NCBI RefSeq assembly: GCF_020283565.1
Contig: NC_060061.1
Coordinates: 23,597,362-23,661,361 of the forward strand
Source of the DNA: Trifolium pratense
Taxonomy: Eukaryota; Streptophyta; Magnoliopsida; Fabales; Fabaceae
DNA length: 64,000 nucleotides
Direction of reading: 5' to 3'
Shown here in pieces: positions 25,801 to 34,730 of the stretch. A model generated the notes under the pieces. It made no database searches. It had not been told where the DNA came from and saw only the letters and a list, made by a program, of their open reading frames with translations. Both the position numbers and the translations under genes were made by a program. The stretch's first letter is position 1. Every line of letters begins with the position of its first letter.

Positions 25801-25907
25801 TGTGCTCTTGATTTTTGTAAAACTTTGTGGCTCTTTTTGGCACACCTTGTGCTAAATAGGGCTCTCTTTTGGTGTTAATATATTCCATTTTTGCTTGTTA
25901 AAAAAAA
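22884..25907 (+). mobile_element. 5'-truncated LINE (non-LTR retrotransposon), interrupted
   Basis: Flanked by a 14-bp direct repeat ttgtcttcaatttt (22870-22883 and 25908-25921) with a short A-run at the 3' end, as left by target-primed reverse transcription. The plus strand encodes reverse transcriptase pieces: DFEKAYDSVNW, GLRQGDPLSPFIF, and FADDTLLLG preceded by a stop (TAA at 23190 where Gln is expected). It also has HGGLGVRRL and a zf-RVT domain (about 25180-25510: WHNQVPLEVLILAWRLLRDRLPT, CxxC-type GCGAPKTAKHLFLSCP). Multiple stops make it dead. A solo LTR at 23645-24647 splits it; the coding sense resumes exactly after the LTR. Confidence 0.9.
23645..24647. mobile_element. solo LTR (1,003 bp) nested in the LINE
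   Basis: Begins TGTTTACAC and ends TGTTAACA, flanked on both sides by GAGGG (23640-23644 and 24648-24652), a 5-bp target duplication. Removing LTR plus one GAGGG restores continuous LINE sequence. The interior is non-coding. A solo LTR is what recombination between two LTRs of a full element leaves behind; the superfamily is unknown. Confidence 0.9.
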
Positions 25908-25921
25908 TTGTCTTCAATTTT

Positions 25922-26195
25922 GTTGCGATTAAATCGATGAATTTTATACAATATATGATGACTTTACGATGTATGTTTCACTTTAACTTAGTGTCCATCT
26001 CAACTTGAAATCACAATTACTTTAAGCAGGGTCATTCGTGAAGCTTGCTTGTCTGACACAATTCAATAGAGTTGTTGATGAAACCTATTTAGATTTTTTT
26101 TAATAGGTGTTGAGTTAGATAAATTGAAGTATTATTAAGTATTATTATTAAATAATTATAAATGAGTTATATGTACACGATATTTATAAATGAGA
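25922..26195. other. intergenic flank between two LINE remnants
   Basis: AT-rich DNA. The first part (gttgcgattaaatcgatgaattttatac) continues sequence interrupted by the LINE insertion. Confidence 0.4.
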
Positions 26196-26735
26196 ATTGT
26201 GATGGACATTCGAATCGGAAAATCATGTTCTTCTTACTTGTCCGATTGCATGGGAGGTGTGGACTAAGGTACATTGATGGTTTGGGTTGATTGATCATAG
26301 TCTTGCCGGATAGCATCTCATCTATGTTTGTAACTTCTTAGCACCGTTCAGAAAAGGGAAGCAAGGCTCAAAAGGAATGTTATTGGTATGGCACGCGGTA
26401 GTTTGGTTGCTTTGGAGAGCTCGAAATGAAAGGATCTTTAATGCAAAAAAAATTGAGTGTTGATGACATTTTTGAAACTATTAAACATCTCTCGTGTGGA
26501 GTTGGTTATTGTCTAGGAAGATTAACTAGCCTTGTTTATTTTTTGAATGGCCCGTGGCTCCCGGTGAATGTATTGTCCGGAAGTTGATGGGTTGGGGCTA
26601 GTTGTTGTTTCTGTAATTGTTGTGGTTGGGTGAAGTATTACATATACTTTTCTTATGGAGATGAGTTAAGTATCTCTTGTACTTTTTTCTATTCTTTGTA
26701 TATAATATATATTTTTACTGTTACAAAAAAAACTA
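26196..26735 (+). mobile_element. LINE 3' remnant (zf-RVT C-terminus)
   Basis: In shifting frames the plus strand reads HVLLTCPIAWEVWTKVH, then LLVWHAVVWLLWRARNERIFN and FFEWPVAPGECI, the C-terminal region of plant LINE ORF2. It is followed by a typical LINE 3'UTR and a short A-run near 26725. Frameshifts and stops show it is dead. It is a different copy from the LINE at 22884. Confidence 0.75.
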
Positions 26736-26889
26736 AAGAGTAAATGCTTATAACAAAAACAAAATTTGTTTCAATTAATTGAATTATCATATACGGAAAA
26801 GACGTAAAAGTCTTAAATTCATATTATACCAAAAATTGTAAATATGTTGTGATAAAAAAAATTGTAAATATGTTTTTATACCACATTTG

Positions 26890-27063
26890 ATTAATTAGAG
26901 TCATATTACCAAAAGTTTTTACTTAAATATGTTATTTTTTTGTCAAGTAACTTAGTGGCTAGAAATTTCACCTTAAAAGCGAATAACCTGGAATGTATAG
27001 GGTTCGAACCCCGACTACTGCATTAATTAGAGTCATATTACCAAAAGTTTTTACTAAATATGT
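26890..27063 (+). mobile_element. tRNA-derived SINE between 42-bp direct repeats
   Basis: A-box-like taacttagtggctag (26948-26962) and B-box gggttcgaacc (27000-27010) mark a tRNA-like SINE head. It is bracketed by near-identical 42-bp direct repeats beginning attaattagagtcatattacc (26890-26932 and 27022-27063), far longer than normal SINE target duplications. Confidence 0.65.
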
Positions 27064-28522
27064 TTTAAAAAAATATATAAATATGATATTTAGAGTCATA
27101 TTTGGCATAGTCTTATTGATGAAGGATTGCATGTTTTTTTCATGTAGTTACTATAGCTTATTAATTTTAGTTTTTACATTGATTTTGAGCCTTTTTATTT
27201 AGGTTGATACCAATTTATTTAATTTGTATGTTTTGTTAGAAGCATTCACTTAAGCGCCTTAGCAATATATTAGCAAACCATTCAGGTTATTGATTTTACA
27301 TTATTTGGAACAATAATTGTTTGTTTCATGATTAATTAATGTAAGAGTTGTTTCTTGAGTAAAAAAAATGTAAGAGTTGTTTCGAAAACAAATTAAATAA
27401 TGTTTCAATAAAAAGCTTATGATAAGAAAAGTGCGAAGAAATTAATTACCAGCGCATAATATATCATATAGATGTTATGAGTTATCTTCTTACCATCCAA
27501 GAGAGTTCATGCAGTTTTTTCTGAAGCATGACAAGTGAGAGACCTACCTAATATTTGAAGTTTTAACTATTCATTTTTCGTGAAGCGTCAGGTTTGTCAT
27601 GGAAGTATCAATGCTTATATGCTTGGACAAGTTAATTAACTTATATATACTTCTAAATTTTGAATTTCAAGGTGTTTAAAATATGCATAATTATCTTGGG
27701 ATAAGTACATTTTAGATGGTAAAATATTGTATAACATATTTGAAATGTTTAAATACAGATTCAAACCTACTATACCACTTTTGCCATTATTAAAAACTTG
27801 TATAATTTTGTTAAAGAAAATAAAGAGAAAAGACTTGAATAAGGTGATCGTGTGATGCATGCAAATAATGCCTCGTAATTGAAAAATCATTCTAGTTTAC
27901 TTGATTTTTTTTATAACTTTTTTATTGGTGTAAGTATTCACATAACTATTTTTAGCAGAGAACTTGATACGTCACATTTATCGGCTCTTTCCTTTCAACC
28001 AACTCTTTTCAATTCACTTGATTTAATAATTAAGCATTACATGATATTTTTTTATTACTACAATGGAGTCAATGAAGATCGAATTTAAGATCTTATACAT
28101 ACTATTTAAATCTCTCACCACTATTACATGATTTTCATATATAAAATATAACTCATGTAATTAAAATGGAAAATAATACGTTTTTTAAAAAATATATTAA
28201 TATTTGTACAAATATTTTTGAATTCTATATCTCGACATTTTATTTTTTATAACGCTAAAAATGTGAAGAAGAAAAAACAGAAATTAAATAATATAATCAG
28301 ATCATAAGAATAAAACATGGACAAACTCTAAATTAATAAAGTACAGAGAAAAAAATTATGATTATTGTCTAATAGCATTTAGAGAATAATATTATACGAA
28401 AATTATTATAAAATAGAGTTTTCTTCTATCAAAACACCCTAGACCCAATATACGCACTCTCTAAAGCAAATGTATAACATACACCTACACTCTAGAGAAA
28501 AAAAAAAGTTAGTTGTAATTGT
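27064..28522. other. AT-rich intergenic DNA
   Basis: No gene or clear element seen. A few short open frames lack motifs. Confidence 0.5.
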
Positions 28523-29100
28523 CAGGGACGGACATAAGGGGGGGCAAGTAGGGGCTGAGACCCTCCCCCCCCTCTTGTCGTATTTTTTTTTCATATACTT
28601 GTTCTTGATACATATGTACACATAAATTGATATTTGAGAGATGTGTTTAAAGATTAGTAACTATCGTTTGGTGCAAAACATGTACCCACAGCATAGTAAT
28701 TGTAACAATTTACTTTAAAATATTTTGATAATATATATTATACACTACTAAAGTCCAAATTCAATTAAGTTAGTTTTGATTGTTTGCTACAAGTGGGAGA
28801 TTATTTTTTGCTATGAAGATTGTGAAAAATAGGTTGAGAAACAAGATAGAAAATGAATTTCAAACTAATTATGTGATTACTTATACCGAGAGAAGAATTG
28901 CTAAAAAATTTAATACAAATTTAGTTGTTGATGAATTTTATGATATAGAGCAATGTCGTATACAATTTAGATAAACAATGTGATGTATTTTTTATTTTTT
29001 TATTGAGTAGATTTAAATGCTATTATAATTATTATTTATTTAATATTTATTATTTAGTTATTCCGGCCCCCCGTTTTATAGATTTATGGATCCGTCCCTG
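28523..29100 (+). mobile_element. hAT transposon deletion derivative (578 bp)
   Basis: Ends are CAGGGACGGA and TCCGTCCCTG, the hAT-type terminal inverted repeat. The flanking 8 bp match at seven of eight bases (gtaattgt at 28515-28522, gtaactgt at 29101-29108), the hAT duplication length. The interior retains only the C-terminal transposase dimerisation segment, about 60 residues with SGRLFFAMKIVKNRLRNKIENEF (28780-28973). It is non-autonomous. Confidence 0.88.
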
Positions 29101-29958
29101 GTAACTGTGTGTGTCATTTTGTGTACAACACTATGCTTCTTTTACGATACTATTCAATATGGGACAAATGCTTCGGTTGCAACAAACTCTAACAATATCA
29201 ACCTCGATTGGAATTGATACATCTTCTACTTTTACTGTCTATACAAACAATCATAGTTCAAAATAACTATCATACTCCATCATAAAGAATATTCACTTGA
29301 CAACTAAACCACTCCAAAAATAATGATTCATATTCATCCTTAAAGGGTATGTACTTCACTTGAAGTTAAACCACTCCAAGAATTTATACAACTTAACTTT
29401 CTCTATAAGGTCTTTAGTCATCGATATAATGTCACATTATTACGTACAACCCATTTTGCATCAACGGCAATCAATGCATATCTACTAGTAATAACTAGCC
29501 ATTTTCCATGGTAGCGCATAAATGTTGATTGACACACTCAATTTTCATAAAATATAATTTTTCTCTCATAACGAGTGAGATATTGTTACAATTTGACTTC
29601 GGTTTTTTTCCCTGATATTGTTGCACCTGGACAATAGCACTTTACATTTTGAACTTTCGACAACTCCATATGATTTTTATTCCATAAGAATGCCATATAG
29701 CTCACTTTTCAATCTTCTTTCTTCATAAATAATTTCCTTGACAATTTTTGTTAAAGCTCAAATATTCTTCTAATATATAAAATCGGGTTTAATATGCCCA
29801 TAAAAAGATGAAATAACTATTTTTTTTTGGAAAGGACTATTTGAATTTTAGCGTTTTATCTTTTTCATCAATAACTCCAACAACTTCTAAATAAGAGACA
29901 ATATTAACGAGAACACTTATATAATCAAATACTTTTATATTGTCATTTATACGCAAGT

Positions 29959-30560
29959 TGTGACACCCTAAACTTAAAAATCTATGTTAGACCCTAAACG
30001 TAAAATTGTCATCGCAGAATTAGCAAATTAAAAATAATTTTCAGAAATAACAATAAGAAAGATAACAACAATCATATCACAAACACATTGTTTCATATTG
30101 GGCAAAGACTCAATACATGCGGCTCAAGCTAGCGCTCCGGATCCAACTCAATGTTACTCCCTCGCGAAAGCTTCTCTCGTATGCCAAGCATAACATACAC
30201 GATATGCTCCTCCTACACTCACAGAGCCGTTGGATTTATCTCAATGGCCTTCATCGCCCTAAATGCCAGTTGTTGTCAGCTAGCACAAATGGTTATAATT
30301 GTCTCCCTCTATATAAAGACAAGCTTTGACTCAAAGGTGCACAATTTTGAACTACTTTTCACTTCACTCTCACACTCTCTCTCAATCACATACTGACTTG
30401 AACATTGGAGCGTTAACGTGTTTTGCGGGTACTTTTCCCTTCAGGATCCACCATACCTGAACTCTATCGCCGCCGTAAGTACTTCAGTTCTCACCGTCAG
30501 AATCACTTGATTTTGTTCGCGGCATAACACACGTAAACTTAGGTAATCACACACATTCAT
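29959..30560 (+). mobile_element. probable LTR fragment
   Basis: Starts TTGTGACACCCTAA, a common beginning for Ty3/gypsy LTRs, and has a more GC-rich body with a TATA-like tctatataaagac near 30307 followed by a CT-rich leader. No second LTR, PBS or pol was seen, so it is a solo or truncated LTR. The right boundary is uncertain. Confidence 0.4.
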
Positions 30561-31746
30561 GTAACACTCTACTAGAGGAAAGATAATGAAATGATTTGGA
30601 TAAAAAGGTTTAAGAATTAATTCCCCTCAAACATATAGCATCGTCCAACAACATCATAAAACGATTCAACATAGACGACTACTAAAATATAACAGATAGT
30701 TTTCTCGTTCCCCTGATGTTACATAACAAGAGATCGAAATTATACAAAAAAATACCACTTGTCCATGATGATAGATAAAAATTCCACTACATCTGAAAAA
30801 TCTATGGATAATCGCTAGGAAAAATCACTATAAAGAAATATCAACACTTATTATATCAACTTTTAAAATAAATTACTTTATAAAAAATAGATATTTTACT
30901 AATTTCAAAATAAAATTAACAAAATTTCATAAAAAAATTAATATTGTCTCAACACTTATTAGATCAATTGATATTATTATCACTTATAAAAAAAAATAAA
31001 TAAATTAATATTTTAATATTTTTGTATTCTAAATCATACTAGTATTTAACATAAAATTTAAACCAAAATTTAGTTTTTTTTTTTTTTTTTGTTTACTTAA
31101 ATACTTTTACGAACTTTTAAAAGGCCTCATTACAAAATTATCCTTAGGCCCCCTAATGTGTTATGCCAACACTACTTCATATCATCAGATTTTAGACTAT
31201 ATATGCGAACAAAACTTCATATTGCAACATTATTTTTATATAGAAATTCACTTACCAAATAACAACAAAAGATAATAAAAGGAAGTCCAAAATACACAGT
31301 GAAGAGAAAGAACAAAATACACAAAGGAGAAAAGCAAATGACTAGACATAAGTGTGTTTAATTTACTTTGGGGTAAGGTGGCCATGACCACCCTGGCTCC
31401 GCGCGTTTAATTTGCTAAAAATTAGTAAATGATTAGACATAAGAATTTCAGTTGTACCATGTCATTTTAAAATTGTTTCTAGGAATAAACAAATTGAGAT
31501 GTAAGAGAAATTAACCTCTGAAACTCCTTTAGGTATCTCCATTGAAGATGCTATGACGTTTTGTTCAATACACAAAAATTGTTCTAAGTGTTATTCTATC
31601 ATGTTTTATGTTTTGTAAATCAAATGAATTTGTAGTACATACTAGCAATGGTTTATAATTTATTATAAAAAAAAAAAAAAGAAGCAATGGTTTATAAATT
31701 TTCCTATAACTTTATACTTTATACTAATATAGACAAATTCTAATAT
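30561..31746. other. AT-rich intergenic DNA
   Basis: Scattered transposon-end-like scraps (for example ggccatgaccaccctggctcc at 31380-31400 and cttaggccccctaat near 31143), otherwise nothing recognisable. Confidence 0.45.
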
Positions 31747-32100
31747 GGATCACTTCTTTGAGTGGTCCATGGTGGACCAAACATAAATAACATTATAATG
31801 AATACGAATTTCATATAATCCACCGTTGAATTGAAAACTTATATCATATAGATCATTCCTAAAAAAATTAGAAAAATTGAAAATCACTTGATATGTTACT
31901 GGGGCTCATTAAGATTAACGGTTTATGAATTTTTCTTAAATACCGTTAATCTTGATAGGTCTCAATAACATATCAAATTATTTTAATTTTTTTAAACAAA
32001 TTTATGAATGGTCTATACGATATAAACTTTCAATTCAACGGTGAATTTTATAAAATTCGTATTCGTTATAATAATATTGATCACTTGTCCACGTTGGACC
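31747..32100. mobile_element. long foldback MITE (~170-bp arms)
   Basis: The left arm (ggatcacttctttgagtggtcca...cattataatgaatacgaattt...ccaccgttgaattgaaa) pairs along its whole length with the right arm (tttcaattcaacggtgaatt...attcgtattcgttataataat...gatcacttgtccacgttggacc). The centre is aagattaacggtttatgaa..aaataccgttaatctt. Non-coding; it would fold into a near-continuous hairpin. Confidence 0.8.
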
Positions 32101-32853
32101 AGCCGTAGCATTAGCCCTCTCGTATAATACTATGATGTTGTGAACAAAAGATGCTGCTTTCTTTTCTAAAAGCTATTACTATGATTTTATTGGTTAGCAA
32201 GCGTGGCCGTAACAGCTATGGCAACAATTTACAAGCTTGATGTTCACAATTTCCAATCAACATTTAGAGAAAATTTGATACTACACTGCATGCACTTGCA
32301 GAACTGGTTGGTGAATGGTTGAAGGAAGAGGCAGATCAATTTTTGGTGCTTGAAACGCGCGTGGCAATCAATATTACTGCTACTGAGTACTCTTTTTTCC
32401 TCAATCTGTTTCTGTTATAAGTTAACAAAGCAAAAGACAAAGGGACAAAGTGTCCCCAACTTCTCCTTTGTCCTGCATCGGATGGTTGATATTTCCTTTG
32501 GGAATGTATGACATGATTTGTGGGACCTTGAGAACATACATGAACGGTGGAGATTGCGTTGCACAAACGTTTGTGGTGTGTAGGACATGTGATGATTTCA
32601 GTCATTCACGGCCCCAAGAGTGGTATGGACATGGTCTGGTCCCATATATTATCCTTCTTTATTTTTCCTTTGAGCTGGAAAGTGTAGTTCTCTCAGAGTT
32701 TGGATTTGACCGCGACTCATGAGTAATTTATTTTTCTTTTTTAAAATAACACTCATTTAAAGAGAAAAATTATATTGAAAATATTATTTTTTCTCTTTTA
32801 AAAAGTTGACTATATAAATTTCAAAATATTCTGGTTACAATATCTAAGTAGTA
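32101..32853. other. intergenic; unidentified GC-richer patch
   Basis: A moderately GC-rich patch at 32430-32720 holds a 90-codon plus-strand frame (MSPTSPLSCIGWLIF...) and an overlapping minus-strand frame. Neither shows a known motif, so no gene is called. Confidence 0.35.
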
Positions 32854-33044
32854 CCTCTGTTCATAATTATAAGATTAAGTTTGACAAAAATTTATTATTC
32901 ATTTATGTAGTTTTGATCGTATTTTTTAATAATATATAAATGTAAATATTAACATATAAAATTTTGTTCAATTTGTTTTGATGAGTATTTTCAAAATATT
33001 AAATTTTTATAATTTTTACTAATACACAATTAAATATATTAGTG

Positions 33045-33163
33045 AGGTGCGATCATACCAGCACTAATGCACCGGATCCCATCAGAACTACGCAGTTAAG
33101 CGTGTTTGGGCGAGAGTAGTACTAGTATGAGTGACCTCCTGGGAAGTCCTTGTGTTGCACCTC
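33045..33163 (+). pseudogene. retroposed 5S rRNA copy (119 bp)
   Basis: Full-length 5S rRNA sequence, 119 bp like plant 5S RNA, from ggtgcgatcataccagcac to gtcctt..gttgcacctc. The internal Pol III control regions are recognisable: agttaagcgtgtttgggc (33094-33111) and gtgacctcctgggaagtcct (33131-33150), each with a change from the usual plant sequence. The helix region aactacgcag also differs from the usual aactccg(a/c)ag. A T6 run (33164-33169), the Pol III stop, follows at once. Its 5' end coincides with the end of a 20-bp target duplication. It is fused downstream to a SINE and sits alone, not in a 5S array, so it is a retroposed copy rather than a working locus. Confidence 0.9.
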
Positions 33164-33169
33164 TTTTTT

Positions 33170-33328
33170 AAAAAAGCCACTAGGTTTGGTCTAGTGGTGA
33201 GGGGTTCGGGTAGTACGTTATAGGTCCTGAGTTCGATCCCCAGCTCATTATAAACAAAAAAAAAAACTTTAGTTGGGATGTCGATGACTTACTATGATGT
33301 CATGCTCTCCATTTTTGATAAAAAAAAA
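33170..33328 (+). mobile_element. tRNA-derived SINE forming the 3' part of the 5S chimera
   Basis: After ttttttaaaaaag the SINE begins ccactaggtttgg. It has an A box tggtctagtgg (33187-33197) and B box gagttcgatcc (33229-33239), then cagctcattataaac and an A-run. About 50 bp of extra sequence (ctttagttgggatgtcgatg...) and a second A-run (to 33328) follow. The perfect 20-bp repeat acaattaaatatattagtga flanks the whole 5S-SINE unit (33026-33045 and 33329-33348). A copy of the same SINE without 5S lies at 36893-36981. Confidence 0.9.
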
Positions 33329-33654
33329 ACAATTAAATATATTAGTGATCAAAATTGTGCATTGGCGTATGTGCAGTGGTCAAACAGTATCTTATAATTA
33401 CGGATGAAGGTAGTATTAATTATCATTTTCCTTTAATTTTTTTTGAAAAAAGTGGTAATTATTGCTTTATTTTTCATCACGTAATAAAATACAGAAAAGA
33501 AAAATAACATCCATGGTCCACTTAAAAGGAAAATTCAACTCCTTCGATCTCAAATTATAAATCGTGTTAGAAAGAAAATTGTACTAAATTATAAGTGATT
33601 TTAAAATATCAATAAATATTTAATGTTATTTTTTTCATATAACTTTACTAATTT

Positions 33655-33778
33655 TTTTTTTTTGAAGAAGCTAAATTATCTCATTCAAATTGGCACTTGA
33701 GAGAATCGAACCTGAGACCTTAAGGAGGAGCACACTTCCAGGTCTCAAACCAATACCACTAGATCAACCTAAATGGGT
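33655..33778 (-). mobile_element. tRNA-derived SINE
   Basis: The minus strand reads ggttgatctagtggtattgg (A box) ... ggtctcaggttcgattctc (B box) ... and ends in an A-run. It is flanked by the 15-bp target duplication taactttactaattt (33640-33654 and 33779-33793). Different family from the 5S-linked SINE. Confidence 0.88.
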
Positions 33779-33984
33779 TAACTTTACTAATTTATTATTT
33801 TCTCTTCTTTCAATTCTTTAATTTTCATTTTTCATTCCGTCAATTTTGTTTTACATTTTTCATACTATTAATGAATGATAATTTTATAAAATTACTCATA
33901 ATTTCCTTTTTTTCACACAAAATTAATTATAGTACTTCTTAATAGAAATTAGTTATTACCGTAAAAAAAAAGTTATTAGCGTCT

Positions 33985-34085
33985 CATGAGCTTAACTCAA
34001 TTGGCAGAAACATTACATTATGCATGGCCGTGATTCGAATCCCAGACCCGATCTTCCCACCTATCAAACTTAAGAGCCACTAGGC
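33985..34085 (+). mobile_element. tRNA-derived SINE remnant
   Basis: A-box-like ttaactcaattggcagaaa and B-box gtgattcgaatcccag with the usual spacing, followed by a tail without a clear A-run. The limits are approximate. Confidence 0.65.
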
Positions 34086-34110
34086 TACTTGACCAAAAAT
34101 AATAATATTA

Positions 34111-34454
34111 GGGCTTAACTACATATTTGGTCCCTTACGTTTATTTTAGGTTTCAATTTGGTCCCTTACGTTTAAAAAATATCAATTTGGTCCCTTACGT
34201 TTATTTTAGGTTTCAAGTTAGTCCTTTCCGTCAATTTTGTCACATGTGGCAGTCAATTTGCATATGTGGACTGACACGTGGCACTTGGACACAGTGACAC
34301 GTGTACTGTTCAAACGTTGATAGTGATAAAACTAACGGAAAGGACTAACTTGAAACCTAAAATAAACGTAAGGGACCAAATTGATACTTTTTAAATGTAA
34401 GGGACCAAATTGAAACCTAAAATAAACGTAAGGGACCAAATATGTAGTTAAGCC
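34111..34454. mobile_element. MULE-type MITE with long inverted repeats
   Basis: Arms of about 100 bp or more are inverted copies: ggcttaactacatatttggtccc...acgtttattttaggtttc on the left and gaaacctaaaataaacgt...ggaccaaatatgtagttaagcc on the right. The 9 bp on either side are identical (ataatatta at 34102-34110 and 34455-34463), the Mutator-like duplication size. Within each arm the word aatttggtcccttacgttta recurs. The centre carries gacacgtggca and gacacgtgt. Confidence 0.92.
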
Positions 34455-34730
34455 ATAATATTAGTTACTAGTGTTGTGTTTTATAAAAAGAACTAATATG
34501 TACATATTTCATCATCTTTTAATCAATAATTCAATATGATTGCGATCTTCATCTCTTTGATCTCATACTTACTAACAAAGGGAAAATTCAGATTGATAAT
34601 AAAAGGAGGTTCAAAATCAGATATAATAGATCGAGTAATTTGGGACTTTCATAAGGATTGGTCATTTTCAAGAATAACAAGCTCTCTAGGAATTTGGATA
34701 CAACGGCAATGACTAATGGATTTGGAGGGA

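Larger units (their letters stand above)
32854..33410. mobile_element. Stowaway-like MITE hosting a nested retroposon
   Basis: Left end cctctgttcataattataagat and right end atcttataattacggatgaagg are inverted repeats, flanked by TA on each side (32852-32853, 33411-33412). Interior segments match the MITE at 18046-18305. The 5S-SINE retroposon at 33045-33328 is inserted inside it and accounts for its greater length. Confidence 0.85.

Noticed and set aside
26945..27021. tRNA genes at the A/B-box sites (also 9930, 33655, 33985, 36893, 39715)
   Set aside because: Spacing and B boxes fit, but no cloverleaf can be drawn and most end in A-runs; these are SINEs.
31380..31410. ggtggccatgaccaccctggctccg as a transposon terminus
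   Set aside because: Looks like a hAT-related end but no partner repeat or target duplication was found.
32336..32722. 90-aa frames on both strands
   Set aside because: Overlapping frames on opposite strands with no recognisable family.
33045..33163. Functional 5S rRNA gene
   Set aside because: Single copy outside any array, fused to a SINE with A-runs, flanked by a retroposition-type duplication, and carrying changes in the control regions.
33045..33328. Cassandra-type TRIM (LTRs carrying 5S)
   Set aside because: No LTR ends, primer site or 5-bp duplication; instead a tRNA-like SINE, A-runs and a 20-bp duplication are present.
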